Below are positions 10,340-21,893 of a stretch of 64,000 nucleotides of DNA, piece by piece. A program made the position numbers and the translations under genes. This DNA is from Microstegium vimineum (Eukaryota > Streptophyta > Magnoliopsida > Poales > Poaceae), in the NCBI GenBank assembly GCA_022036555.1, contig CM039123.1, positions 10,727,217-10,791,216 of the forward strand, given 5' to 3'. The notes under the pieces were generated by a model that saw nothing but the letters and a program-made list of their open reading frames with translations, ran no database searches and was not told where the DNA came from. Position 1 is the stretch's first letter. Each line of letters opens with the position of its first letter.

Positions 10340-12301
10340 CTAGGAATGACGTAGTTGTTCTATGTTCCGCGCGTTGATGCGGAAGAACGCGTCGACGGCT
10401 TCCTCGCCGTCTGCGTAATTGGTGACGATGTCCATGAGCTCATTGACGGTCTTGGGGGTGTTTCGTCCCAGCTCCCGCACCAACTCCTTGCAGGTCGTCC
10501 CGGCGACGAACGCCATAATGACTTCGTGGTCGGAGATGTGGGTTAGCTTGGTACGTTGCTCGGAGAACCGTCGGGTGAAGTCACGGAGGGTTTCCCCTGG
10601 CTTCTGCTTGCAGTTGCGGAGATCCCAGGAGTTTCCGGGCCGCACGTAGGTGCCCTCAAAGTTTCCCTCAAAGATCCTGACCAGGTCGGGCCAGCCAAAG
10701 ATCAAGTCCGGGGGGAGTTCCTCGAGCCATCTTCGAGCGGTGTCGGAGAGGAAGAGCGGGAGTTGCCGAATGATGACGTAGTCGTCGTTGGCTCCTCCTA
10801 GCTGACAGGCCAGCCTGAAATCAGCAAGCCAGAGCCCCGGCTTGGTTTCGCCGTTGTACTTGACCAGGCTGGTGGGCGGACGGAAACGAACAGGCAAGGC
10901 GGTTTGTCGGATCGCCTTGCTGAAGACTCGTGGCCCTGGTGGTTCCGGGGATTGACGTCGATCCTCGTCACTGTCGTAGGGCCCACCTCAATGGGCACTG
11001 TATCCTCAAGCCTCAGTGTCACCGTGTCGGCGTCGTTTGTTGTCGTTGATGTCGTGTCGCGCATCTCGCGGTTGTCGATTGTCGAGGGTGCGGTCTTGAA
11101 CTGGTTGCCGCTCCGCTCCGCCTTGGGGCGCCTTGTCTTGGTGGACAGGTACCTCTCGATCTTGTCGAGGGGGCACGCCCTGCCGCTCGGAAGCAGTTCC
11201 TCTGCGCCTCGAGGCCGAGCTCTCCGCCTGCTGAACGGCTGCGGTTTGGAGAAGCCCCTGGATCTCGTCTCTAATGCGCTGCGCCTGGGGCGCCGATGGC
11301 GTCGGCATGTCCCGAAGCAGCATTGCGGCTGCCACGACATTTTGACTAGCGCGGATCTGCCGATGGACTTCCCGGGCCCGGCCGTGGGCTCCTGCATCCA
11401 GTGGCCGCCCATGATCTCGCTCGAGGGCGCGCTCGAGCTGCTGAAGTCGTAGGCGGTCCTCCTCGAGCTTGGCGAGCAGTTCTCGGACTTGCGCGATCTG
11501 GACGTCCCGGGGTGGATCGGCTTCGCCTGGAACCGGGGGGGCGACGTCTCGTGGCGGAGTACCGTTGCGCCCTCCTCCTGCATTCGCAGCTGCACCGTCG
11601 GCGGCGTCATCCTGGGAGTCGACCGGCTCAATGAGGTGGAAGCACTCCCGTGTGGGATCATAATCCTCATCAGGGGAGTCTGAGTCGAGGTTGCCCTGGT
11701 AGAAGTTGGGGAAAGATCCCCTGCGCTCCTCCTCCAGCCGTCGCCGGATCGTGCTCAAGGTATGATACCCTGGGACCGGGGCTCGTCGTGGCTCCGGGCG
11801 CTCATCCGGTGGAGGGGTGGTGACGAGGTTAATCGTCGCACGTAGCAGGTTCCCTGGGGCCCCGTAACGTGCTTGCATCTGCGGGCCTACAAAAGCAGAA
11901 AAGAACCTGACGCTGTTGTAGAGCCCGTGCAGAAGCAGGCTGTGCTGCGGCGTGGCCGAGTATGTCGGAGAAGCCACGGGGACACTCCGAGATGACGGTA
12001 TGGCAGAGCCAAAGTCAAGTTCAGAGAGGTACCCGCCCCCGTCCTGCAAGCATGGGTCAAACAGGCTCCCAAAGGGAGGAACTGTGTCGCCAGCTGAGGT
12101 CGGGGAAACAGCGTCCGGCGTCTCGGGATCCGCGTGGCAGAGGGTGCGGTGGCGTCGTTCACGCCTCATCCTGGTGATAGGCGAAAGGTGCAAGTGGTGG
12201 GACCGTCGTCTGGTCCTCCTTGACCCCGGCGTTCCGGAGCTGCTACTGTCCATGCCACTATTGGAGAGTAGAACCATGTCGTGGCCGTGGCCCCAGGACA
12301 T
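10340..12301 (-). pseudogene. Gypsy gag, frame-broken
   Basis: Frame one opens at 12301 and stays open to 11006 with a proline/serine-rich lead and a coiled-coil-like REVHRQIRAS region rich in Glu, Arg and Leu. The reading then has to move to another frame near 11000 (RLEDTVPIEVGPTTVTRIDV) and return near 10897. There the capsid-type retrotransposon gag domain (PF03732) is clear: KPGLWLADFRLACQLGG, SDTARRWLEELPP, GETLRDFTRRFSEQRTK. The last frame stops at 10340 with no zinc knuckle or protease following. Two frame changes make one functional polyprotein unlikely. gag normally forms the virus-like particle. Confidence 0.8.
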
Positions 12302-12412
12302 GAACTCTAGACTCCCGAACTAGATGGTGGTGGCGAATGGAAATGGTGGGACGGTGGAGTCCATCTGGGAGAGTAGTTTGGAGTTGATCGACACGCAAAG
12401 CCCCCTACCTAG

Positions 12413-15400
12413 TGTGACAGAACCTCTTAAGATAGGGCCCACTTGTCAGGATTAACCAACTTAATCTCCAACAGATGATCCAAATCTTAATCAGCCCATA
12501 AGGTGTCGCCACTTTGCAGCGGGTCATTCACCTCTTTCCGAACAGGATCGCCTCATTACAATCATGACAGAAGTAATACGAAATTTTTATATTACATCAA
12601 AGTAGCGGAAATTTAAAGTCATATTACAAACCATAAGTTTTGAAACATAACTTAGTGTCATATGATAAGATTACATCAAGCTGCTGATAGAGCGAGAACA
12701 AAGAACCGAGGTACTCTTGCTCAAGAGTCAAGCAAAGACAGTTTATTCTTCATCTTCATCTACACTGACCACGGTCATGCAGCAAGGAGCCACACACACC
12801 GGGTTGTGATCCTCATCTGCAACAGGGGTTAACAAACCCTGAGTACGGGAGTACTCCACAAGACTTATCCGACAAAGAAAAGTATTTGGTGGACAAAGCA
12901 GTATGCAAGTCATAGGATTCAAGGTGTGGTTTGCAAGAATCAAGTATTTTGCATAAATAAGCATTTATATAAAGAATTGAAATCAATTATGTTATCCATA
13001 AGATTACTCAAGTATCGACCTGGAGGTATGGTTGATAACAAGGTAATAAACATCCACGAAGGGATCCAACAAGTATCCAGTTAAAGTGTATTACTACGCG
13101 GTAGAGGACAGGGTCATGTTTCCATATCCGAGGAACACGACGATTCGAACCGGTTTATCCCAGCTGGGGCTTCCCTATCACACGACATATACAGCCGCTT
13201 AAAGCACGCATATGACTACCTTTCCCTGGATCCTCTCGCCAAGACCGGGGTTCCGCCACCCGAGAGTACAGTACACCTCCATTCAGTTCACTAACTTGGA
13301 GGGTACACACTACTCTCGCCATCTCTCCACTCCCAGTGCGGGTTAACCGTTCTTCAAGCGAGAATAGCCAGAGTCCAGCTTCCCGGAGTATGTGATAAGT
13401 ACTCCAAAGTCACAACCCTTGGACGTCTACAACGGACGGTTCCTAATCGACACAGGCGGAAAGAACCCGCTCACCAGATATCCACATCTGGTGGCTCTCC
13501 AACACCGTGTCCGCCCGGTCTCAGATTATTACTTCCATCAAGAGGACATAGCCATTTGCCGCAGCAATCCGCTATCCTTCTTGAAAACAGAACCATTGCC
13601 GAAGCAACTAGGTTACACCTATTCTTGCAGATGATAGGAAATCATCTGGCTCTATCGGTCTAAGCATTGCTAAGCAGCATGAAGCAACATTCATACTTTT
13701 AAAACAGTACCAAGGTACAGGAATAAATAATTCAAGGTAAGGCTATGCATCAAGTAGGAATTTGATTGAATACCGTAATGCAATAGTATAAACATAAGTG
13801 TATTTAAAACAAACATTTTAAATACAAGGAAGTGTTTGAATGCACCGGGGCTTGCCTTGGTTGGAGGGATAAACGAACTCGGGCTCAGATTCAAGAGAGA
13901 AAACCCCTTCACTGGAGGTATCCAACCCAACCAACGAGCAATCTACATGATAAAATGACATGTTTAAGATGATGCTTGAATAGTAAACATGATGCTCAAC
14001 ACAAACAAACAGGCTCTTAAAAGAAAACTAAAACAGATTACCCAAAAAGAACTGAGCAAACAGCATTACATCGGGCATGTCCACCTTGTGTTTGTCACTG
14101 GACAAATGACCATATTTATCAAATAATACAAAATCACTCAAAGCCTAAAGTTATTAGGGTTTCTAAACATTTTATAACTAAACAGGTCATAGCTACAGAA
14201 CTAAAAACAGAAAAAAAACAGGAAACAGGAAGAACTCTGCTCAAGACCCTCGGGCGGCTGAGACTCGACCATCAGCGGCACAGAGGCTCGAGCGGTGGCG
14301 TCGAGAACCACAAAACACGGCGGCGAGTCGCCGTCGATGACCAAACCGAACGGCTACCCCTCGAACATGGTTTGGCTTGCCGAGCCGAACCCAACGAGGT
14401 ACACCACGACTCAAACAAACCTTTAGAGACGCCTCATCGAGGGTGCTGGCGGTCGGACAGGGCTCGACCGATCGCACACCATCGAGAACAGACCTCGATC
14501 GAAGAAACGAGGCCTCGACCGACCCTCGATCAGAGAGGCTAGGCCTCGATCGACCCTCGATCAGAGAGGCTAGGCCTCGATCACGACTCAGAAGCCAACT
14601 GCGAGCAAGACGCCCACAGAAACGAGGCTAAAACCTACACAGCCAACCTCGTCGACGACCATGTCGGTGAACTGAGCTCGACCGCACACACATGCCGACG
14701 GACACAGGCCTCGATCCAAGGAGCTAGGCCTCGAGCAGAGACACTAGGCCTCGATCGACCCTTGATCGAAACAACCAACAACTCTAGCAAGCTAAGCGGC
14801 CCCCAAACAACGCGAAACGCGCACGAGGCAAACTTAGAACGGAACTCAACACCCTCGTCGACGGCACTGGCGGTCGGCGGGGATCTATGCGACGCGCGCC
14901 GAAGAGAACACGCACGCGCTCGAGGGCAACTACCCCTTGAGACTGACTCAGGATGGCTAGGCGAAGCTAGCGCAAGACTCAGATCTCGAAAAGATCAACT
15001 ACACGACAAGGCGACGAACACACCGCCGCGTCGAACAAGAACAACGGTGGCGCTCGAGGACAGAGCGCTAAGGCTCGATACAAGGACAAACGAGTATAGC
15101 GAAGAGGTCGAGGAGCTCACCCTGGTCACGGAGCGCTAGCAAGCGTGGCCGGAGATGAAGCCGAGACAACCGTCGATGGAGAACGTGTCGGCGGAGACGA
15201 AGAACTGCGCGGCACGAAGATGTTCCCGGAGCTATGGTCCACCATTTGCAAAACGGAGAACCCGACAATACTCAGAGATGAACAAGGAACAAGAAACATA
15301 AGGCAAAAAGATAATGCGGCTCCTGCGCAGCCCGATCGAAGACGGACCAGAGCGGCGACGGTTGCGTCGGAGCTGAGGAAGACGGATCCGCACTGAACGA

Positions 15401-16125
15401 AGACAGGCTCGACGACTTCAACCAACTTACCCCAAAGATGCGCAAGGTCAAGGCGAAGGCAATGACGAAAGATTGAGTGATTGGCAGCAGCTAACGAGCC
15501 CGGACGAGTTCGTCAACGATGGAGGTGAAGCGCTCGGCGGAACAGAACGGAGAAGAGCAAAACGAAGTGTGGAGCAGTGGCGTGGAAAAGGAAAGAAGAG
15601 AGGACGGCGTTCCGCTTTTAAATACGACAACGGGTTCCGTGATTTCGCCACGTATTCTCGACAAGACGGGAGTCCCTGGACAGGTGTCGGCGTCAGACAC
15701 CGTCGAGAGCGACCCTGCCATGCAGCTGCGGATGAAAGGACAGAACTGACCCTGCTGCTCTTTTGCAAAAAAAACTCAAGCTTCCATGGGTTTTCAGGAA
15801 AAACTTTGAACACGAAAGATGTTCAAAACCTCAAGATCTACAACTTTGCTTAAACAACCACAAGCAAAAACTTTATAGATTTTGAAAATCATGTTTGGGG
15901 TTTAATCCACCCCCTCGGAGACAAGGGTTTGGATTCAAATTTTAAATTTTGAGACTTTGAAAAGATGGCCTACATACAAACAATTGATCAAACACAAATA
16001 AGTAAACTCATTTTAGTTCAATGCATACCCAGGTTTGCAAACAAATGAATGATGCTTTAATGCATATGATGACATGATCAAATTTTAATTAAGAGATTAA
16101 CAAGGTTAACACCCGGGGTGTTACA
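12413..16125 (-). mobile_element. Solo LTR, copy 1 (3.7 kb), nested in the Gypsy leader
   Basis: It starts TGTGACAGAACCTCTTAAG and ends GGGTGTTACA, so on the minus strand it runs TGTAACACCC..TCTGTCACA. The flanking duplication is CCTAG (12408-12412) and CCTGG (16126-16130), one mismatch. Rejoining the flanks restores the Gypsy primer site directly followed by its TAGGGGGC leader, which proves the nesting. The same unit, with similar ends and interior landmarks (AGTACGGGAGTACTCCACAAG, ACTACCTTTCCCYGGATCCTC, CACTACTCTCGCCATCTC), occurs at 53711-57630. No internal coding domain of a retrotransposon is present. Confidence 0.85.
14440..14770. repeat. Short-period GGCCTCGATCGACCCTCGAT-type repeats in solo LTR 1
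   Basis: AGGCCTCGATCGACCCTCGA and the phrase GATCAGAGAGGCTAGGCC recur at about 14526-14580 and again at 14707-14765. The repeats are absent from the corresponding part of solo LTR 2, so they expanded in this copy or its lineage. Confidence 0.6.
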
Positions 16126-16139
16126 CCTGGCGCACCAAC
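16126..16139 (-). promoter_or_regulatory. Gypsy primer-binding site
   Basis: On the minus strand, GTTGGTGCGCCAGG follows directly after the right (5') LTR. Its continuation, TAGGGGGCTTTGCG, lies at about 12397-12411 because solo LTR 1 inserted five bases into the duplicated part of the site. Confidence 0.75.
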
Positions 16140-17520
16140 TGTCGGTGTTATGAACCCAGGGGGTCAAGACCACCGGCTAGTAAATTTCTATATTGCGTGC
16201 TCCCTCTCCCAGATGTGATGCAAGAAGAACACAAGATTTATCCTGGTTCGGGCAAAGAAGGCCCTACGTCCAGCGGGGGAGGATGGATTGTATTATCTTG
16301 CACCGAAGTGCTCGTACAGGGGGGTACAAGCAGGTTTACACAGGGGTGCTCAGAGTGAGCTGAAGCCTAGGACTAGCAAGGCTATCCTAGGTGGTCGGTT
16401 GATTGCTTGAGATGTTGATCAAGCAAGCGGGTGTGGAGTGGTGTTGCGAATGCGCATGCCGATACGAGTGCGCATGCCTTAGCCGATACGAATGCACCTG
16501 CCGATGCGAATGCGTATGCCGATACCGATGCCCCCTCCCCCCTTCTATCCCAGCGTCCCCTTTTATAGACCAAGGGGAGGCCTGAGAGTACAGAGTCCTA
16601 AACTGTAGCGGCATGGGAGGTGTGTCCGTGCTCCATGCTTGTGATGGGACATCGGTCGCTGTAGCGGCGTGGCCTCCCTGTCCTTCCGGCGTTCAGGGCA
16701 TGGCGATAGCAGACTGGACACCGCCATACAACATGGAGCAGTGTCGTCGGCCTTCTGTAGACAGGTACGAGTCCCACAGTTGACGCGGGACGGACTGGAC
16801 GGGAGCCATGCCGGAGTGGTTGGGGACGATGGTCGAGCCCCCTGGTCGAGCGGGGTCGAGGCTAGCATGACCCTGTCGTATCCCTGAAGACACAATCAAG
16901 GGTTGTCCTGTTCATAGCTCGAGGGGGTGCCTCTGGATTCCGTACCTGCGACGTGGCTACAACGGTCGCACGGTTGACGGAAGTCCCAGGCATGGACGAC
17001 GAGTTGATGGATTTGACTGCGGTAGTGGGCGCCCATGGCGTTAGGCGGGGCAGGTAGGCGCATTGGATCCCCTTTACCCCATACCGGGAGCAGGTGAGCT
17101 GACCGAGTCTCCTGCGCGCGGGTCGTTCGATCGATCCCCTGTCCGTCATTCGAGGGGTCGAGGCGGAGGAGTCGTTCGTTCGACCCCTGACCGTCAGTCG
17201 GGGTCGAGGGGTCGAGGTCGAGGGGGATTCGATCAACCCCTCTTCCGTCATTCGGTGGGTTAAGGCGGAGCGGAGGGGTCGTTCGTTGGACCCCTGTCCG
17301 TCAGTCGAGGTAGAGGCGGAAGGGTCGTTCGTTCGACCCCTGTGTTTCCCGCAATGGGCCGGCCCATGACTGGTCACTGTTGTCGGTGAGGAAGACCTTT
17401 GCGTGATGGGTCTTCCTCCATTGACATGAACGGCTGATCGAATCCTACCTTAAAAATGGTTGCTATGTTAAGCATTAGATTATCGCACGTTTAGGGTACC
17501 CCTTACCTTTGTACCCGACA
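16140..17520 (-). repeat. Gypsy 5' LTR (right copy, 1381 bp)
   Basis: This is the partner of the LTR at 5893-7291 with the same TGTCGG..CCGACA termini. Differences are sparse substitutions and the loss of one 18-base minisatellite unit. The near identity suggests a fairly young insertion. Confidence 0.9.
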
Positions 17521-17525
17521 CGGGT

Positions 17526-17672
17526 TAATGGGTGTACCCGTGGGTGATAGGTGTGGGAGTTGATTTCTACCCGTAGCTGGTTGCGGGCGCGGGTGCAGGT
17601 TTGGGATTCAAACTGCGAGTGTGGATCTATATGTCTTCTACCCACGGGTAATGTGTCCATTGCCATCTATAA
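17526..17672. mobile_element. Right part of the DNA transposon split by the Gypsy element
   Basis: This continues the element begun at 5537. It has the ACCCGTGGG and GCGGGCGCGGG motifs and ends with TGTGTCCATTGCCATCT, the inverse of the left terminus. The remaining sequence to 17936 is AT-rich 3' flank of BSP-2. Confidence 0.6.
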
Positions 17673-17936
17673 TATCTTCTACAACTTACTCAAACTTAAA
17701 ATTCTTTTGACTCCTTATAAAACAAGGTTTATATTCTTTTTAGGATGGAGGTTGTAATACAATCTTTACTTATAAAAAAATAGTGTTTTGTGGTAGCGTT
17801 GAGTAAGAGTTATGAAAGACATTCAACAAACACCTTATTCAATCTTGACATCATGCTAGACATTGGCGTTTGCTACTTTGTTCTCTCTCGTATATAAGCT
17901 TATATATGAGGAATGGTGCCAAAACAAGAGTTTTAA

Positions 17937-18722
17937 TCAGCCCCCGTACTTAGCCTTGTAATCCTGCCACAGCTGCTGCACGTCCTTGCCCAGAATCTGC
18001 AGGAAGTAGTCTTCGTTGTAGCCGTTCTTTAGCTTGGCGTTGAGCAAGGCCACGAAGCCCGACTTGAGCGATTCACAGTAGTCCAGGAACCTCGCCGTGA
18101 CGTCGTAGCCCTGATCCCACCTGTCTCCCTGCCCCGGCTTCACCCAGTGCCCCGGCGCATAGCCCGCCTTCAGCCGCACGAAGTCGGCGATGCCCTCGAA
18201 GATCCCCGGGTGTGCCCCGTAGTCCTGCAGCCCCCACTGCCACACGTGCACCACCTCGTGGTACAGCACCCCGGTCACCTAGCAGTGCACAGAGAGATGT
18301 TCATTTAGAAACAGAAACGTGTGGTGATGGATGGATGCTAGTAGATTGCTTGGAGACAGAGTTGGGGCGCTACGTACCTCAGTCTTGACGTCGCCGGCGG
18401 AGTAGCTGCCGACATACTTAGCGCTGAGGTGGATGTCGCTGCCGAGGGTGAAGGCTACGCCGCCGATGTCCTCGACGACGAGGGTGATCGCGTCGACCGT
18501 CTTGCGGTCGCCGGGGCTGGGCTGGTTGAAGGTGTTCCAGACGAAGGTGGACGCGTCAGAGAGGACCTGCTTCGCGTAGTCGAGGCCGACGGCCTGGTCG
18601 AACCACTGGCCGCCGGAGGTATTGGACGCGGTGTTCGTCGCGTCGAATGTGACGGCGCCGGCCGTGGCGGCCGCCGCGGCCAGCACCAGGAGGGAAGCGA
18701 CCGTGGCGACGTGAAGCTTCAT
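17937..18722 (-). CDS. BSP-2: PR-17 / plant basic secretory protein, HExxH metallopeptidase-like
   Basis: Minus-strand exons are 18722-18378 and 18278-17937. The 99-base intron has GT..AG ends and the same phase-0 position as in BSP-1. The protein is about 228 residues. It has a signal peptide (MKLHVATVASLLVL, then an Ala-rich cleavage region), mature AVTFDATNTASN, zinc motif H122-EVV-H126 followed by WQWG, EGIADF and GDRWDQGYDVTARFLDYC. Met at 18722 is chosen because it begins the hydrophobic leader; the frame is open further upstream but that part is beyond the TATA box. Identity to BSP-1 is high in both exons, so the pair is a recent duplication. It appears intact and secreted. Confidence 0.93.
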
Positions 18723-18774
18723 CCTTGTGCCGCTTCTTGCTCTGGGATTGGCTACTAATGGTCGCTTAAGGTAC

Positions 18775-18783
18775 ATTATATAG
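18775..18783 (-). promoter_or_regulatory. TATA box of BSP-2
   Basis: Minus-strand CTATATAAT lies about 55 bases before the chosen start codon, which supports placing translation start at 18722. Confidence 0.7.
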
Positions 18784-19185
18784 GGAGAAGAATAGTAGAG
18801 AGTACGTATAGCAACAACAAACCAGAGAGAAAGAAGTGCATAACAGGGAGACAAGATAAGATGAGACTTTGAATTTTCCCAAGCGGTTGAAGAAAAGTGA
18901 TGTGGTGTTTGGTCTGGTCAAATGGACAGACTTGGACTTCGTCCAGATTGGTTGTGTCTTCTCGACATTTGGTGGAAGAGGAAGCCTGGAGACATGTCTT
19001 AGTTTTACTCCATAGACAGCAATGTATAACCTTCTTTGCTGCTAGGGCTACTGATTGATCGATACTTTATTCTACAGTTGCAGAAATGTGTGAACGAAGA
19101 GCATTGACGTTGGATGCAGCGTATCAGAGGAGTTACGGTGCCGTCTACTGCAGACTACCTGAGAATCTGGAAGGCCTGACCAAGA

Positions 19186-19400
19186 CCAAGTGATCTGGAG
19201 GTGGGCCTCCGATGGCAAATTCTCCTTTGGACTGCATATGGAGCACTGCGGGGATGCGACCTCATCTGCAAACTCTCTAAGCAAGTTTGGTGGTGCATTG
19301 GATCAGTGCTGCAGGAAACAAAACAACTAACTCCACTCTTGAGGGGAACATTTGGAGAGAGCTCTGGAGTGAACAATGTTAGACTGATCTTTTCACCAAT
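19186..19400 (+). pseudogene. LINE reverse-transcriptase C-terminal remnant
   Basis: Translated in shifting frames it gives VIWRWASDGKFSF, then VWWCIGSVLQETKQLT. The first matches the start of the zf-RVT domain at the end of plant L1 LINE polyproteins. The second corresponds to WCIRSALQETQLA in the LINE tail at 35385. It is internally deleted and frame-broken. Confidence 0.55.
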
Positions 19401-19544
19401 AAGCCCAACAACCTGTTAGGCCTTTGATCCGTGTTTTGATTGGGGGCGTCCAGCCCATTTATGGCTGGAGGTCTCTGTTACCCTGCACTATAAAAAAGGT
19501 GGTGTTACGCAAGGTAGGACGTTGTGCTCAACGACACGCCTGAC

Positions 19545-19620
19545 CAAGTGATGTGGAGGTGGGCCTCCGATGGCAAATGCTCCATCAGGACTGCATATGG
19601 AACACTCCACCAAACCTCAC
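19545..19620 (+). repeat. Second copy of the LINE zf-RVT start
   Basis: GTGGAGGTGGGCCTCCGATGGCAAAT and GGACTGCATATGGA repeat the block at 19196-19245. It is followed by two copies of CCACCAAACCTCACACCCAC at about 19609 and 19660, another small direct repeat. It is non-coding. Sequence from 19621 to 19867 holds a T-run and a Stowaway-like CTCTCCGTCCCTAACAATTA remnant. Confidence 0.55.
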
Positions 19621-19867
19621 ACCCACGACGAGCCACGATTCAGCCCACTGCAGGGATGTCCCACCAAACCTCACACCCACAACCCACTGCGTAGGAATGT
19701 GTCCTCATCTTGGAATCCTGGACGCGGCTTCGCATCAAGCTTTTTTTTTTTTACTCTCTCCGTCCCTAACAATTACTCCATACGTCTTCCAAATATAAGG
19801 CGCGATTGACTTGCTACGGTCTTCAAAAATATATTTTGACCTATAATTTCTTTTATAATATATAATT

Positions 19868-20184
19868 GGTTTTTGCTGTGGTACCTCCAACTAACTATGA
19901 GCCGTTCATTTTCTTAGATCGAACGGTTGAGGTAATATGTGAAATATATATTTATTTGATTTTTATTTTGTAAAGTACGATATATAAGGAAAGTTTAGGA
20001 CATAAAAATATTTTTTTAGATTTGATTGATGCATGCATGATCTGGTAGATAATGGTAGATTCTTTTTATTTGGAAACTTTTAGACTTGGATATATAATTA
20101 CAATATAAATATTTTTCTACCACATATTACCGTGCTTGCATGTTTTTTTACAAGAACTACCGTGCCTTACACACATAAATGTTT
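19868..20184. repeat. Tandem unit A, first part (split by the Sirevirus)
   Basis: TTGCTGTGGTACCTCCAACTAACTATGAG begins this unit and also begins unit B at 34141. The alignment continues through GTAATATGTGAAATATATATTTATTTG, TTTGGAAACTTTTAGACTTGG and TTACCGTGCTTGCATG. The unit resumes at 33892 after the retrotransposon. AT-rich, no coding potential. Confidence 0.8.
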
Positions 20185-21874
20185 TGAAAGGATCAAAATG
20201 TCCAAGAGGGGGGTGAATTGGGTTTATTTTAAATTTTTAAAGCAAATATGAAAACCTATCAAATGTCAATCACCCCCTAGTGCCTACGGTCTGTGTGTCC
20301 TAGCTAGAAAGCGGTAGCAGTTCATGGAAATTAAGAGCAACCTAAGCAATTCTAGTAGGTAAGATAAAAACAAGACGGAATGTAATGCGGAAATGTAAAA
20401 AGTTAGGGAAAAGAAATTCTCAGTGACGCAACGATGTTTTCCCGAGGTATCGAGGTGTTGACACACCCCTATAATCCTCGTTGGAGCACCTCGCAAGGTA
20501 TTGCTTCCCCTCTACCCGCGCAAGGGTAAAGTGCTCTCTATGGGCTGATTCTTCGCCACTCCGGCTCGGTGAATCGCCCACAACCGATCACAGAAGCTTG
20601 GAGAAGAGCCGCCAACAATCTTCCGACGATCACTTCCTCCGAACACCACCAAACCGTCTAGGTGCTGTCGAACACCAAGAGTAACAAGCACAAGACCTTC
20701 ACTTGACCAACTCAAGGCTAGGAAGGTGGAATGATGCACACAAGTCACTCCTAATCACTCTAGGAGGGAAGAACAAGATGAACTCTCTCTAATCTCTCCC
20801 TCACTAGACACTTGACTCTCCAAAGATTTTCACAAGGTGTCACCAGCTGAAACAATGGCCAAGAGAGGTCCTAAGGACGAAGGGGGCAACTATAAATAGT
20901 CCCCACCTCCAAAACTAGCCGTTTTTTACTTTTTCCTCTCTCTACGAAGCCACCGGACTAGTCCGGAGCTTATACCACTGGACCAAGCACACTGGTCCGG
21001 AGCTCACTCTCAAATCCAACTCAGGCACCGTCGGACTACTATGCTTGGTCCGACGCCCTAGTTCGACGCCCTGGTCCGGAGCCAGGGTGCTTACTGAGTG
21101 AAAAAACATCTTCTCTTCTTTGAACCACCGGACCACTCTCCTTGGTCCGGAGCCCTAGTCCGACGCTCTGGTCCGGAGCCAGGGAGCTTACTGTATGGAA
21201 CCAACCTCCTGTCTTGAAGCGTCGGACTAGCCGTCGGACTCACCGTCGGACTAGTCCGGAGCCTTCTCTCTCTCTGACACGAGCCATCGGACCACTCTCC
21301 TATGGTCCGACGCTTTCCAGACAGGTGGTCCGGAGCTTCTCGAGCTGGAATTTTGCCTAAGTCAGGGACCGTGCGGACCACTCTCCTATGGTCCGACGCC
21401 TACTTGGCAGACTGGTCCGGAGCCTCTTTCTCCCCCTATTTCAACTGTTTTCGCTGAGATTTCTCAAGGGATTTTGCTCCTACCATTTCTAGGGTTAACC
21501 ATGGGCTGAAAGCAAGGTCTCTAGGACTAGTTGTGACAAGTGTGCATATACCCACTCTCCTAAACTCTCCTAGGTCAAGCTACTAATCTCATACCCCCCT
21601 TTATAGTACGGTCAAAGGAAAAACAAAATCCTAGCTATACTTAGTGCCCTTCTCAACCTTATGGCACTAAGAACTAGCCTAGTCTTCAACTTGTATCATC
21701 ATCCTTTGCAACCGAAATGATTTCCATCTTGGGGGCATGAATATCCATTAAGCCCATTCAAATTGCATCACTAATGACCTAACACAAATGACTTTGCCTC
21801 TGCAAAACACACGTTAGTCATAGTGACCTAGTATTGTCGTTAATCGCCTAAACACAAGGGTCCATGATTCTTCA
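20185..21874 (-). repeat. Sirevirus 3' LTR (left copy)
   Basis: 1690 bases, TG..CA bounded, closely matching 32218-33891 with few substitutions and small indels. It contains the GTCCGG/GTCCGAC repeat cluster at about 20950-21430. Confidence 0.9.
20950..21430. repeat. Cluster of GTCCGGAGC / GTCCGACGC palindromic repeats (left LTR)
   Basis: Short words CCGGACTAGTCCGG, GGTCCGGAGC, GTCGGACTA and GGTCCGACGC recur more than fifteen times in both orientations. The partner LTR has them at about 32985-33440, the element interior at 25725-26035 and an LTR fragment at 52025-52390. Conserved palindromes of this kind are known from Sirevirus LTRs and are thought to be cis-regulatory. Confidence 0.85.
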
Positions 21875-21893
21875 ACCTCCCCCTTTTAGGTGA
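21875..21893 (-). promoter_or_regulatory. Sirevirus polypurine tract
   Basis: Minus-strand CACCTAAAAGGGGGAGGT ends right against the 3' LTR. Similar tracts (AAAGGGGGAG near 22312, AGGGGGAGC near 22270 and 26275) lie upstream on the minus strand. Repeated purine tracts are typical of this lineage. Confidence 0.75.

Larger units (their letters stand above)
5893..17520 (-). mobile_element. Ty3/Gypsy LTR retrotransposon, 11.6 kb including a nested insertion
   Basis: LTRs lie at 5893-7291 and 16140-17520. Both start TGTCGGTGTTATGAACCC and end TTTGTACCCGACA. The five-base target duplication CGGGT flanks the element at 5888-5892 and 17521-17525. Polarity is minus: a primer-binding sequence TTGGTGCGCCAGG abuts the right LTR and a purine tract GGTTCGGGGGCTAC abuts the left LTR. 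The interior holds broken gag sequence at about 10340-12320 and a partial second copy of the gag start at 8869-9258. I found no protease, integrase, reverse transcriptase or RNase H motif, so this looks like a non-autonomous or deleted element mobilised by a relative. A solo LTR is nested in its leader. Confidence 0.92.

Noticed and set aside
20950..21430. CRISPR-like array
   Set aside because: The repeats are short palindromes at irregular spacing in both orientations inside an LTR of a plant retrotransposon.
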